Counted from the stretch's first letter, positions 40,197 to 48,918 are shown. The stretch is DNA of 49,038 nt from Deinococcus ruber (GCF_014648095.1 NZ_BMQL01000033.1:1-49038); one strand, 5' to 3'. Numbers and translations: made by a program. The notes: generated from the sequence alone by a model not told the origin.

Positions 40197-42308
40197 CTAG
40201 GCCCGCGCTTTCTCCTTATCCCAGTCGGCAAACGTCTTCCCTTCCTGCGCCAGCTTCTTCAGCAGCGGTGCGGGCGTGTGGCCGTAGTTCTCCAGATCGG
40301 CCACCACACTGCTCAGGCCCTGCTCGTCGGCGTACTGCATCGGGCCGCCCCGGTACGCCGGGAAACCGTAGCCGTAGATATAGATCACGTCGATGTCGCC
40401 TGCCCGCTGAGCAATGCCCTCGTCCAGAATCTGTGCGCCCTCGTTGACCAGGCTGTACGTCAATCTCTTGGTGGCCTCTTCCTGCGAAATCTCGCGGCTC
40501 TGCAAGCCTTTCTCGCTGCGGTAGGTATTCAGTACCTCGTCGGTGGCGGCACTCGGCACGGGTTTGCGGCCATCGGGGTAGTCGTAGATTCCGGCCTGCG
40601 TCTTCTGGCCCTTGCGCCCCTGCTCGACGATGCGGTCGAGCCACCCGTCGGGCTTCGGCTGCCCGGCCACCTTCGCCTGATGCTGGCGAATCAGGTAGCC
40701 CACGTCCAGGCCCGCCATATCCGACATCTCGAACGGTCCCATCGGCAGGCCCAGGGTATGCATCGCAGCGTCCACATCCTGCGGCTTCGCGCCCTCCTCT
40801 ACCAGCTTGCGGGCCTCGTCGCCGTAATGGTGAATCATACGGTTGCCCACGAAGCCGTCGCACACGCCGACCACCACGCCCACCTTCCTGATTTTCTTGG
40901 CGAGCGCCATGCTCGTCGCCAGCACCGTGTCAGACGTCTTATCGGCCCGCACGATCTCCAGCAGTTTCATCACGTTGGCAGGTGAGAAGAAATGCAGCCC
41001 GATCACGCTTTCCGGGCGCTTTGTCACGCTGGCGATCTCGTTCACGTCGAGCGTGCTGGTGTTGCTCGCCAGAATCGCGCCGGGCTTGGCGACGGCATCG
41101 AGCCTGGTGAAGATCTCCTTCTTCACGTCCATGTTTTCGTACACCGCTTCGATGATGATGTCGGCGTCTTTCAGGTCGTCCATGCTCAGGGTCGGGGTCA
41201 GCAGAGCCATCCTCTTTTCCACGTCGTCCATGCTCATGCGGCCCTTCTTGGCGGTGTTCTCGTAGTTCTTCCGAATCACGCCCAGGCCCCGGTCGAGTGC
41301 GTCCTGCGCGGTTTCCACAATGGTGACGGGAATACCCACGTTCAGGAAGTTCATGGCGATGCCGCCGCCCATCGTGCCCGCCCCGATGATGCCTGCACTC
41401 CTGATCTCCAGCTGCGGCGTGGTCTTACCCAGTCCCGGAATTTTGCCTGCTTCGCGCTCGGCAAAGAAGATGTGGCGCAGCCCCCGCGACTGCGGCGAAT
41501 CCTTGGCCTGCATGAACAGCGCGGCTTCGGCGTCCCAGCCTTCTTGAAAGGGCTTCTGGGTCGCCATTTCCGCCAGATCGACAATCAGGCCGGGCGCAAG
41601 CTGCCCCTTGTGGGTCTTGCCCAGGCCAGCGCGGGCAGCGGCGAAGAGTTCCGCACTGCCCTCTGCGGCGCGTTCGCTGATACGCGGCAGCGGGCGGGCC
41701 ATTGCCACCGCCTCTGCATACGCCACTGCCGCCGTCAGCAGGTCGCCGTCGGCCAGTTCATCGACCAGGCCCAGCGCCTCGGCCTCTGCCGCCCTGACCG
41801 GGTTGCCGCTCAGCATCATCTCCAGCGCCTTCTGAACGCCTACCACACGTGGCAGCCGCTGCGTTCCGCCCGCCCCCGGCAGCACGCCCAGCTTCACTTC
41901 CGGCAGCCCCAGTTGCGCGTCGGGGGTCGCTACGCGGTAGTTGCAGGCCAGCGCCACTTCCAGTCCGCCGCCCAGCGCAGTGCCGTGAATGGCCGCCACG
42001 GTGGGCTTCGAAAAGGCGTCCAGCCGGGTGATGAAGCCGCGCAGGTCGGGAGCCTGTTCACGCGGCATGTCGAAGGTCTTGATGTCGGCCCCGGCGATAA
42101 ACGTGCGCCCACCGCCGATGATGACCACCGCCTGAATGCCCTCGTCGGCCTCCGCCATGTCCAGACCCGCGTGCAGCCCTTCCGGGACGCCGGGGCTGAA
42201 GGCGTTGACCGGCGGATTGTTGATCGTCAGCACCAGCACGTTGCCCTGACGCGACGTATCGACCAGCGCCGACGAACCCGAAGAAGATGGCGATTGAGCT
42301 TGACTCAT
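40197..42308 (-). CDS. FadB-type bifunctional enoyl-CoA hydratase / 3-hydroxyacyl-CoA dehydrogenase
   Basis: 703 residues, performing the two middle steps of beta-oxidation. The N-terminal half (about 15-190) is a crotonase fold with GTALGGGLEVALACNYRVA and LPGAGGTQRLPR, holding the oxyanion Gly and the catalytic Glu region. The NAD-binding domain begins near 305 with GIIGAGTMGGGIAMNFL. It continues with IGLHFFSPANVMKLLEIVR (catalytic His) and the duplicated C-terminal dimer domain (GYGFPAYRGGPM). ATG at 42308 follows GGGAG and gives the normal crotonase start; the open frame upstream to 42542 is not family-like. It forms the beta-oxidation pair with the thiolase at 37934-39115. Confidence 0.95.
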   Translation of the reverse strand: MSQAQSPSSSGSSALVDTSRQGNVLVLTINNPPVNAFSPGVPEGLHAGLDMAEADEGIQAVVIIGGGRTFIAGADIKTFDMPREQAPDLRGFITRLDAFSKPTVAAIHGTALGGGLEVALACNYRVATPDAQLGLPEVKLGVLPGAGGTQRLPRVVGVQKALEMMLSGNPVRAAEAEALGLVDELADGDLLTAAVAYAEAVAMARPLPRISERAAEGSAELFAAARAGLGKTHKGQLAPGLIVDLAEMATQKPFQEGWDAEAALFMQAKDSPQSRGLRHIFFAEREAGKIPGLGKTTPQLEIRSAGIIGAGTMGGGIAMNFLNVGIPVTIVETAQDALDRGLGVIRKNYENTAKKGRMSMDDVEKRMALLTPTLSMDDLKDADIIIEAVYENMDVKKEIFTRLDAVAKPGAILASNTSTLDVNEIASVTKRPESVIGLHFFSPANVMKLLEIVRADKTSDTVLATSMALAKKIRKVGVVVGVCDGFVGNRMIHHYGDEARKLVEEGAKPQDVDAAMHTLGLPMGPFEMSDMAGLDVGYLIRQHQAKVAGQPKPDGWLDRIVEQGRKGQKTQAGIYDYPDGRKPVPSAATDEVLNTYRSEKGLQSREISQEEATKRLTYSLVNEGAQILDEGIAQRAGDIDVIYIYGYGFPAYRGGPMQYADEQGLSSVVADLENYGHTPAPLLKKLAQEGKTFADWDKEKARA

Positions 42309-42772
42309 AAAACACTCCCGGCGCATCTGCGCCCATGACATGTGAAGACCAGTTCGGCCCCGCCATCCAGATCGGTGTTCCGCAGGAAGGCATCTGGAGC
42401 CACAGAATTTGCTGTACTGGAGCATGCTTTCATGCGGGCCGGACAGAATCAATCCGCACATGAGATAATTTAAGCCTAAAGTATTTAGCGAGACTTCAGG
42501 AACATTCAGCGCTGAAGGCGAGCCAGCAGTGGGACGGCACACGCTTCCTCTCAGGCTCTGAGAAGTGTGGCTGAACCGGGAAGGCTCAGGCTCCCCCAGG
42601 GGTGGATGAGTCAGCAGCTCACGCCCGCTCGGGCACCTGGCCGGGAGCCGCGCAGCAGCTCAAAAAGATCGCCGGGAGCAGAGCGCAGCAGGGTGTCAGG
42701 CACGCCGCTCGCAACCTCACCGACCTGAACAGAACGACTTGGCCTTCTGAAGATTGGTCTAGACTCGGCGGC
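42309..42772. promoter_or_regulatory. divergent fadB / quinone reductase spacer with palindrome
   Basis: 464 bases between diverging genes, no gene seen. An AT-rich patch at about 42450-42490 contains CTAAAGTATTTAG (42476-42488), a 5+3+5 perfect inverted repeat, and minus-strand TAAATT next to it, a possible promoter/operator of the fadB unit. At the right end, TAGACT (42760-42765) lies seven bases before the ATG of the oxidoreductase. The GC-rich middle part has nothing I can name. Confidence 0.45.
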
Positions 42773-43768
42773 ATGACCAATCCAAGTACCATGCGGGCGA
42801 TCTGGGTCGAACAGATCGGTGAGCCGGAGACCATGCAACTGCGCGAGTTACCGATTCCGGCTTTAAAGCCCGGCTTCGTGCGCCTGAAGGTGGACGCGGT
42901 GGGCATCAACTTTGCCGACGTGCTGGCGGTGCAGGGCAAGTACCTGACGCCCACCCAGACGCCCCTGATTCCCGGCATGGAATTTGCGGGCACGGTGGAC
43001 GCGCTGGGCGAGGGCGTGAGCGGCTTCACGGTGGGGCAGGCGGTGGCGTGCCTGGGTGGGCGCGGCGGACTGGCCGAATACGCCACCGTGCCCGCGCAGA
43101 CGCTCGTACCGGTGCCCGAAGGCCTGAACAGTGCCGAGGCCGCCGCCTTTCCGGTCAGCTACTACACCGCGTACATCACGCTTGTCACGCTGGGCCACGC
43201 ACAGCCGGGAGAGACGGTGCTGGTGCAGGGCGCAGCGGGCGCACTCGGCACGGCGCTGATTCAGGTGGGCCGCGCCCTCAACCTGACCGTGATCGCGCTG
43301 GCAAGTACCGAAGACAAACTGAAGATCGCGTCTGATCTGGGCGCACACGTAACGCTGCTGTCCGAGCGCTCCGACATCGTAGACGCGGTGAAGGAAGCGA
43401 CGGGCGGCAAGGGCGTGAACCTGCTGGTCGAGATTACCGGCGGCGAAATGGTGCAGAAGAGCCTGCGGATGATGGCGAACCGGGGCCGCGTACTGATCGT
43501 GGGCGCGGCCAGCGGCGAAGACGGCAAGGTCAGCAGCACCGCCCTGATGAAGAAGAACCTGAGCGTCACGGGCGTATGGCTGACCAGCATGATGGGCGAG
43601 CCGGGCGTGATCGAGGACGCGGTGGCCTTCTTCACGCCGCTGCTGAAATCGGGGCAGATTCGCCCGCAGGTGGGCAAGACGTACAGCCTGGAGCAGAGCG
43701 CCGCCGCCTTCCGCGACATCCTGGGGCGCAAAACCACCGGCAAAGTCGTGATCGAGCCGCAGCGCTGA
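42773..43768 (+). CDS. NADPH:quinone reductase-like zinc-independent oxidoreductase
   Basis: 331 residues, medium-chain dehydrogenase family. The N-terminal GroES-like domain contains GINFADVLAVQGKY and PGMEFAGTVDALGEGV. The NADPH-binding Rossmann motif is LVQGAAGALGTALIQVG (AxxGxxG). The zinc-ligand cysteines of alcohol dehydrogenases are absent, which fits quinone or enoyl reductases. It reduces quinones or an alpha,beta-unsaturated carbonyl; placement beside fadB leaves open an enoyl-CoA role. TAGACT seven bases before the ATG and no Shine-Dalgarno suggest a leaderless mRNA; the longer open frame back to 42602 is unsupported. Confidence 0.92.
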   Translation: MTNPSTMRAIWVEQIGEPETMQLRELPIPALKPGFVRLKVDAVGINFADVLAVQGKYLTPTQTPLIPGMEFAGTVDALGEGVSGFTVGQAVACLGGRGGLAEYATVPAQTLVPVPEGLNSAEAAAFPVSYYTAYITLVTLGHAQPGETVLVQGAAGALGTALIQVGRALNLTVIALASTEDKLKIASDLGAHVTLLSERSDIVDAVKEATGGKGVNLLVEITGGEMVQKSLRMMANRGRVLIVGAASGEDGKVSSTALMKKNLSVTGVWLTSMMGEPGVIEDAVAFFTPLLKSGQIRPQVGKTYSLEQSAAAFRDILGRKTTGKVVIEPQR

Positions 43769-43868
43769 CAACGGCTCCAGCGGTCTGGTACGCCTCCGCT
43801 CGCCTTTCTCAACCTTTTGCAAGGCAGATGCCCTTTCGCTGTCCGCCCGAATTTGGCAGCATGTCGCC

Positions 43869-44231
43869 ATGAACATTCTCAAGTCTGTCGGGCGGGCGGC
43901 CCTCGCGGCCATTTTCGTGCAGAGCGGGATAGATGCCGTTCGCAGTCCTGCGGGACGCGCCCAGATGGTTGAACAGGCGGGGCTGCCAGAACCGCAACTG
44001 CTGACCCAGATCAACGGCGGCGTGATGGCCGGAGCCGGAACACTGATGGCGCTGGGGCTGGCTCCGCGCAGCATGGCCCTGGCGCTGCTGGGGTCGCTGG
44101 TGCCGACGACTATCGTCGGGCACGACTTCTGGAACGCCCAGGGAGCCAAGCGCCAGCAGCAGCTCACGCACTTTTTCAAGAACGTGGCGATGATGGGCGC
44201 ACTCCTGCTGGTGGTGACCGACCGAGACTGA
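43869..44231 (+). CDS. DoxX family membrane protein
   Basis: 120 residues with about four membrane helices. The N-terminal SVGRAALAAIFVQSGIDAV helix (Arg and a polar face) and the C-terminal HFFKNVAMMGALLLVV helix are typical of DoxX/YphA-type proteins. Some members act with thiosulfate or thiol oxidation; the function here is unknown. It follows the oxidoreductase by 100 bases. No clear ribosome site is seen before the ATG. Confidence 0.85.
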   Translation: MNILKSVGRAALAAIFVQSGIDAVRSPAGRAQMVEQAGLPEPQLLTQINGGVMAGAGTLMALGLAPRSMALALLGSLVPTTIVGHDFWNAQGAKRQQQLTHFFKNVAMMGALLLVVTDRD

Positions 44232-44292
44232 ACACAGGCGGCAGTAAGCCAGGTTGCTTAAGGTTACATGGCTACCTGGCCCATGCGGATAT

Positions 44293-44519
44293 CATGCCGG
44301 ACCCGCATACTGTGACCGTCTGAAGGCCGGCATGCTGAAGTACGTACCACGGGCTGCCGATTGTGCCCAGCCGCGAGGCCAGGGAACAGACCAGAGGGTG
44401 TCGTCCACCTCACCAACGGACGAGCGAGCGGGCAGAGGTCGGCCCCGAGCTGGTTCAAGCCCAGCAACCCGCCACAACCAGCACATACCAGCCCCCAACA
44501 CGGGGCTGTTTTTGTTTTG
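44293..44519 (+). ncRNA. candidate structured RNA with tRNA-like T-arm
   Basis: The 320-base gap between the DoxX and MazG-like genes holds several stems on the plus strand. CATGCCGG (44293-44300) pairs with CCGGCATG (44327-44334). GTCC/GGAC-type pairing lies near 44402-44422. GCGGG (44428-44432) pairs with CCCGC (44468-44472) and encloses GCTGG-TTCAAGC-CCAGC (44449-44465), a perfect tRNA T-arm with a TTCRANY loop. A strong terminator ends it. No complete tRNA cloverleaf is present, and no tmRNA, SRP or RNase P signature is seen. A Y-RNA-like molecule with a tRNA-like domain is one possibility, but no rsr gene is in the window. Confidence 0.4.
44490..44519 (+). terminator. intrinsic terminator after the RNA candidate
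   Basis: AGCCCC pairs with GGGGCT around a six-base loop, followed after one base by TTTTTGTTTTG. It faces the plus strand, 258 bases beyond the DoxX stop codon and 32 bases before the next gene. Confidence 0.85.
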
Positions 44520-44551
44520 TGCTCTTTTCTTGCGGGCGCTACCCTGTGCCC

Positions 44552-44950
44552 ATGAGCAACGCCCGCGCCGTCCTGGAATTTCACCGCCTGCTCGGCTTCC
44601 CCATGCCGAGCGAGCCGCGTCCGCCCACCCCCGAAACGCTGCATCTGCGCCTGACGCTGCTGCGCGAGGAAATGGCCGAGGTCGAGGAAGCCGCCGAGAC
44701 GCTCCGTACCCTGCCTGCGCCGGGGGCCGCCGATCTGCTGCCACTGGCCCACGAACTGACCGATCTGCTGTATGTGGCCTACGGCGCACTGCTGGCGCTG
44801 GGTATCGACCCCGACGCAACTTTTGCCGAAATCCACCGCGCCAACATGGACAAGCTCGGGGGGCCGAAACGCGCCGACGGCAAACAGCTCAAGCCGGAAG
44901 GCTGGCAGCCCGCCGATCTGAGCCGGGTGCTGGCACTGCCCCGCTCATGA
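44552..44950 (+). CDS. MazG-like nucleotide pyrophosphohydrolase
   Basis: 132 residues, all-alpha NTP pyrophosphohydrolase superfamily. The metal-binding EExxE motif is in LLREEMAEVEEAAE (about 34-47), with the matching acidic helix in AHELTDLLYVAYGALLALGID (ExxD). The C-terminal FAEIHRANMDKLG is conserved in such proteins. It probably cleaves a (d)NTP or related metabolite to the monophosphate. TACCCT (44540-44545) is six bases before the ATG, so it is likely leaderless. It overlaps the next gene by four bases. The frame is open further upstream but that part lies in the RNA region. Confidence 0.85.
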   Translation: MSNARAVLEFHRLLGFPMPSEPRPPTPETLHLRLTLLREEMAEVEEAAETLRTLPAPGAADLLPLAHELTDLLYVAYGALLALGIDPDATFAEIHRANMDKLGGPKRADGKQLKPEGWQPADLSRVLALPRS

Positions 44951-45303
44951 CCGAGACCTGGATAGAGGTGGCGGTCGCCCAGCTCGTCGCCCAGTACGGC
45001 ACCGTGCCCCCGCCCTGGGTACCGTACCCGGAATTTCACCCGTACAGCGCGTTCTGGCGCATGGGCGGCGGCGAGGGGCACATCATGGTGTTCAGCGCGT
45101 GGTGGCGAGAGCAGGACTTCGATGAAGTTCAGGCCATCGCTTACTTTCGCCGCTGGCCCCCGCCTGCCGCGTGGCTGCCCTGGATGATCGAAGCCGTCTG
45201 GGACGCCGATGAGCCGGAACCGTATTTCGAGCTGGTCGAAGAGCTGGGATTCGGCAGCCAGGAAGACTACGAGCGCGACCTCGACGATCCCCGCTGGGAA
45301 TAG
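44947..45303 (+). CDS. hypothetical acidic protein coupled to the MazG-like gene
   Basis: 118 residues starting MTETWIEVAVAQL, overlapping the MazG-like stop codon by four bases (ATGA). It is rich in Trp, Pro, Glu and Asp (FSAWWREQDFDEVQAIAYFRRWPPP; a DDPRWE end) and lacks a signal or membrane segment. I do not recognise a family. The overlap shows it is translated together with the MazG-like protein. Confidence 0.7.
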   Translation: MTETWIEVAVAQLVAQYGTVPPPWVPYPEFHPYSAFWRMGGGEGHIMVFSAWWREQDFDEVQAIAYFRRWPPPAAWLPWMIEAVWDADEPEPYFELVEELGFGSQEDYERDLDDPRWE

Positions 45304-45330
45304 CACCCAGCACCCCAGGCGCGAGTCCGG

Positions 45331-46524
45331 TCAGTCGGGCTGCGCCAGTCGCTGCGCCGCCGCTGCCATCATCTGCACACCCGTCACCAGCGCCTCCTCG
45401 TCGATGGTGAAACGCGGGTGGTGGTGCGGGTAATCGGATTCAAGTTCGCGGGTGCCGCTGCCCACGTTGAAGTACGCGCCCGGCGCTTTTTGCAGGTACG
45501 CGCTGAAATCCTCGCCGCCCATGGTCGGCTGGGCCACCACGGCGCGGTCTTCTCCCACCGTCTCCAGCGCCACCTGTCTCAGCACCTCGGCCACGCCGTC
45601 ATCGTTGATGAGGGGACGGTAGCCCAGCTCGTACCGAAACTCGTACTTCGCGCCGTGGGCGTCACAGATGCCGCGCACCACGCGCTCGATCAGTTCGGGG
45701 GCACGCTCCCGCAGTTCGGGCGAAAAGGTACGGACCGTGCCCTTCAGCTCGGCGCGTTCGGGAATGACGTTGGTGGTGCTGCCCGCCTGAAAGTACGTCA
45801 CGCTGACGACCAGGGCTTCGAGCGCACTCGTTCCCCGGCTGACGACGTGTTGCAGGTTGCCGACCACCTGCGCTCCGATGGCGATGGGGTCGATGGCCTC
45901 TTCCGGGTGTGCCGCGTGCCCGCCGCGCCCCAGAATGGTGATGTAGATATTGTCGGGCGCGGCCATGAAGGCTCCGGGCTTGACCGCCACCACGCCGCTC
46001 GGAAGCTGTGAATTCAGGTGCAGGCCCGTGACCACGTCCACGCCGTCCATCAGGTCCGTCTGGAATACCAGTTCTTCCGCGCCGCCCGGACTCTGCTCCT
46101 CGGCGTGCTGAAAGATCATGCGGAGTTCACCGGCTGTCTCGGCCTGCTCGCTGAGCAGCTTGGCCGTGCCCAGCAGAATGGCGGTGTGTCCGTCGTGCCC
46201 ACACGCATGCATGGCCCCGGCATTCTGCGACACGTACTCGAAGCTGTTTTCCTCCAGAATCGGCAGTGCGTCGATGTCGGCCCGCAGCAGGACCGTGCGG
46301 CCCGGCTGCGTTCCCTTCCGCACCGCCAGCACGCTGGTCGCGGTGGGCTGCGACACTTCCAGATTGGGCATCTGGCGCAGTTCCGAGGCGATATATGCCG
46401 CCGTCTGGTGCTCCTGAAAGCTGACTTCGGGGAACTGGTGCAGGTGCCGCCGCCACGTCTGAAGCTGCGGCAGCAGGCGGGCGGCACGGTTGTTGAGCGT
46501 CACGGGTTCATCAGAAATGGTCAC
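45331..46524 (-). CDS. M20 family amidohydrolase (N-acyl amino acid / hippurate hydrolase-like)
   Basis: 397 residues, zinc peptidase family. Metal and catalytic residues appear in MHACGHDGHTAILLGTA (HxD, about 102-118) and FQHAEEQSPGGAEE (catalytic Glu pair). The dimerisation domain is in the middle (GRGGHAAHPEEAIDPIAIG), and the last His is in TMGGEDFSAYLQ with the C-terminal LHHHPRF-like YPHHHPRFTIDE. It removes an acyl or related group from an amino acid. The start is GTG at 46524 after AAGGAG. No substrate clue is nearby. Confidence 0.92.
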   Translation of the reverse strand: MTISDEPVTLNNRAARLLPQLQTWRRHLHQFPEVSFQEHQTAAYIASELRQMPNLEVSQPTATSVLAVRKGTQPGRTVLLRADIDALPILEENSFEYVSQNAGAMHACGHDGHTAILLGTAKLLSEQAETAGELRMIFQHAEEQSPGGAEELVFQTDLMDGVDVVTGLHLNSQLPSGVVAVKPGAFMAAPDNIYITILGRGGHAAHPEEAIDPIAIGAQVVGNLQHVVSRGTSALEALVVSVTYFQAGSTTNVIPERAELKGTVRTFSPELRERAPELIERVVRGICDAHGAKYEFRYELGYRPLINDDGVAEVLRQVALETVGEDRAVVAQPTMGGEDFSAYLQKAPGAYFNVGSGTRELESDYPHHHPRFTIDEEALVTGVQMMAAAAQRLAQPD

Positions 46525-46645
46525 GGGAAGACTCCTTGTTCGGTCTGAATTCAGTCTGGGCGTTGGGGCGACTTCAGCAGAGATGTGGAGAGGGTGGCCT
46601 CAGGATAGCCCTTTGCCGTGTGCCCGGCTCCCAGACCAACTCTCA

Positions 46646-47662
46646 TCAGGACCGGAAATACACCCAGCTGCTGCCGTCCCAGCGCCGCCCCAGCCCGCCG
46701 TGCAGCCGCAGGTATTCGGCGTGTGCCAGCGTCTCGGCCACCGCGAAGCGCCGCGACGACTCGCTCAGTTCGCGTGGAAACATGACGAACGACAGCTGAT
46801 AGGCGTTCATGGCCTGTTCGCCCAGCGTGCGTGTCACCAGTTCCAGCCGCTCGTGGTGGTGCGCGGTCAGGGTTCTGGCACGCTCGGCCACTGCGTCCAT
46901 GACAGGCCCATGATGTCCGACCACTGCCCGCGCCGGATTCAGCGCCTCCAACCGCGCCAGCGTCCCCAGATAATCGCCCAGCGGGTCGGGGCGGCTGTAG
47001 GCATACAGGCCCACATTGGGGCTGATGCGCGGCAAAATCGCGTCTCCGGCGATCAGCAGGCTCAGATCGGGCTGCCACAGACCCAGGTGCCCGTCGGCGT
47101 GGCCCGGCAGCCACAGCACTTCCCAGGTGTGCCCCGCCAGCGCCAGCGTATCGCCCTCGTGCAGCGGCAGCACGTGCTGAGCAGGCTGGATGCGCTCGCG
47201 GGTGCGGCGCGACTCGGCGGCGTGGCCTGCCATCGCTTCCGGCGGCACGCCATGTTCCAGAAAATGCCGGGCGTGGCCGGGCAGCCACTCATCCCAGCGG
47301 TGCCAGTACTGTTCGCCGCGTGCGATGTCGATATCGAGCATGTACACCTGCGCCCCGCTGCGGGCCTCGATCATGCCCGCCAGCCCGTAATGGTCGGGGT
47401 GGTGGTGCGTGATGATGACGCGCTGCACGTCCTCCCAGCGCAGGTTCAGCGCCGCCAGTGCGTCCTCGATGGCGGCGCGGGCCTCCAGGGTATCGAGCGC
47501 CGTGTCGATCAGCGTGACGGGCGCGGCGGTGTCGATCAGCACCGTTACGAAGCCCATCGGGTAAGGAATGGGCACCTGAAGCGCATACAGGCTGCCCTCG
47601 ACCTGCGTCAGCCGGGGAGCTTCCTGCGCCCCCTGCACGGTGCTGCGGGGTTCTGAAGTCAT
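46646..47662 (-). CDS. MBL-fold metallo-hydrolase
   Basis: 338 residues. The metallo-beta-lactamase motif HxHxDH is IITHHHPDHYGLAG (about 75-88). A further His lies in WLPGHADGHLGLW (about 170-182), and the final His lies in VVGHHGPVMD. Proteins of this layout (MBL plus a C-terminal helical part of about 100 residues, HHERLELVTRTLGE) often act on thioesters or glyoxalase-type substrates; the exact one is unknown. TACGCT is five bases before the ATG (47673-47668), and no Shine-Dalgarno is present. It diverges from pstS. Confidence 0.9.
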   Translation of the reverse strand: MTSEPRSTVQGAQEAPRLTQVEGSLYALQVPIPYPMGFVTVLIDTAAPVTLIDTALDTLEARAAIEDALAALNLRWEDVQRVIITHHHPDHYGLAGMIEARSGAQVYMLDIDIARGEQYWHRWDEWLPGHARHFLEHGVPPEAMAGHAAESRRTRERIQPAQHVLPLHEGDTLALAGHTWEVLWLPGHADGHLGLWQPDLSLLIAGDAILPRISPNVGLYAYSRPDPLGDYLGTLARLEALNPARAVVGHHGPVMDAVAERARTLTAHHHERLELVTRTLGEQAMNAYQLSFVMFPRELSESSRRFAVAETLAHAEYLRLHGGLGRRWDGSSWVYFRS

Positions 47663-47823
47663 GGCTGAGCGTAGCACTTCTTGGACTGGGTTCAGAAAGA
47701 ATTCGGCGTTCAGCAAAGGTAAACGTAGCGGCCCACAGAGAAAGCGTCCGCCGCCCGGTGTTCGTTCAGGGCGGCCCGCTCCCCCACTGCGTCAGGGGCC
47801 TGGAGGCCGTGCAGCACTGTATC

Positions 47824-47861
47824 TGACACATGCATGACAGTTCAATGACGCACCGCTGACA
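47824..47861 (+). promoter_or_regulatory. candidate Pho box: four TGAC(A/G) repeats at 11-bp spacing
   Basis: TGACA at 47824, TGACA at 47835, TGACG at 47846 and TGACA at 47857, exactly 11 bases apart, ending about 22 bases before the pstS start. Direct repeats with 11-bp period are the hallmark of PhoB/PhoP binding sites. The last repeat is about ten bases before a weak -10 (ACCATA), as expected of an activator-dependent promoter. Confidence 0.7.
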
Positions 47862-47883
47862 CAGCCCGCACACCATAGAGCCG

Positions 47884-48903
47884 ATGAAGAAGATCCTGAT
47901 CCTGGGCGCTGCCCTCGTAGCAACTGCCGCTTCCGCTGCCAGCCTGACCGGCTCCGGCTCGTCGTTCGTGTACCCGCTGTTCACCAAGGTCTTCAGCGAG
48001 TACGGCAAGTCTGGCGACAGCGTGAACTACCAGTCGGTCGGTTCGGGCGCAGGCCAGAAGGCCCTGAAAGACCGCGTGGTCGATTTCGCCGCCACCGACG
48101 TGCCGATTCCTGACGCCGACATCTCCGGCTACCCCGGCAAGGTGCTGACGATTCCCGCCGCCATGGGCGCAGTGGTCATCAGCTACAACATCCCCGGTGT
48201 GGACGAGAACCTGAAGTTCAACGGGAAGATCCTGGCCGATATCTACCTGGGCAAGACCAAGCTCTGGAACGACGCTGCCCTCGCCAAGCTGAACCCCGGC
48301 GTGAAGCTGCCCGCCCTGCCCATCACCGTGGCGCACCGCAGCGACGGCAGCGGCACCACCGGCGTCTTCACCGACTACCTGAGCAAGGTCAGCAGCGAGT
48401 GGAAGACCAAGGTCGGCAGCGCGACCGCCGTGCAGTGGCCCACCGGCATCGGCGCGAAGGGCACCGACGGCGTCTCGGGCGTGGTCAAGAGCACCCCCGG
48501 CGCTATCGGCTACATCGAGCTGACCTACGCGCTGAACAACAAGATCGACTTCGGTCTGGTGCAGAACCGCACCGGAGCCTTCGTCAAGCCCACCATCGCG
48601 GGCGTGCAGGCTGCCGCCGCCAACGTGGTCATTCCGACCAGCGGCATCACCAGCCTGACCAACGCGGGCGGCGCGACCACCTACCCGATCAGCACCTTCA
48701 GCTACGCCATCTTCTACCAGGAGCAGAAGTACGGTAACCGTACGCTCGATCAGGCCAAGGCCCTGAAGAAGATGCTGACCTACGTGGCAACCAGCGGCCA
48801 GGACTTCAGCGAGGCGCTGTACTATGCTCCCCTGCCTGCCGCTGCCCAGAGCCGCGCCCGCGCTCTGATCGCCAGCATGACGTTTGACGGCAAGAAGTTC
48901 TAA
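47884..48903 (+). CDS. pstS: phosphate ABC transporter substrate-binding protein
   Basis: 339 residues. It binds inorganic phosphate outside the cytoplasmic membrane and delivers it to the PstCAB transporter. Residues 1-19 are a Sec signal peptide (ILILGAALVATAASA), with no lipobox Cys. Phosphate-binding segments are GSGSSFVYPLF (about 22-32), SVGSGAGQKAL, FAATDVPI and HRSDGSGTTGVFTDYL (about 150), as in PstS. The C-terminal FSEALYYAPLPAAAQSRARA is also typical. The ATG lies downstream of the TGACA array, and an intrinsic terminator follows the stop. The permease genes are presumably to the right. Confidence 0.96.
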   Translation: MKKILILGAALVATAASAASLTGSGSSFVYPLFTKVFSEYGKSGDSVNYQSVGSGAGQKALKDRVVDFAATDVPIPDADISGYPGKVLTIPAAMGAVVISYNIPGVDENLKFNGKILADIYLGKTKLWNDAALAKLNPGVKLPALPITVAHRSDGSGTTGVFTDYLSKVSSEWKTKVGSATAVQWPTGIGAKGTDGVSGVVKSTPGAIGYIELTYALNNKIDFGLVQNRTGAFVKPTIAGVQAAAANVVIPTSGITSLTNAGGATTYPISTFSYAIFYQEQKYGNRTLDQAKALKKMLTYVATSGQDFSEALYYAPLPAAAQSRARALIASMTFDGKKF

Positions 48904-48918
48904 GCCCAGTTGCTTCAG

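Noticed and set aside
42602..42772. 57-residue N-terminal extension of the quinone reductase-like protein
   Set aside because: Sequence is not family-like and lies upstream of the TAGACT box that places the start at 42773.
44428..44472. tRNA gene
   Set aside because: A perfect T-arm is present, but I could not find matching anticodon and D arms or a 7-bp acceptor stem; kept only as part of a structured RNA candidate.
44232..44551. tmRNA, 4.5S SRP RNA or RNase P RNA
   Set aside because: The conserved tmRNA 5' end and tag region, the GGAAGGNAGCA SRP loop and the RNase P GAGGAAAGTCC core are all absent.
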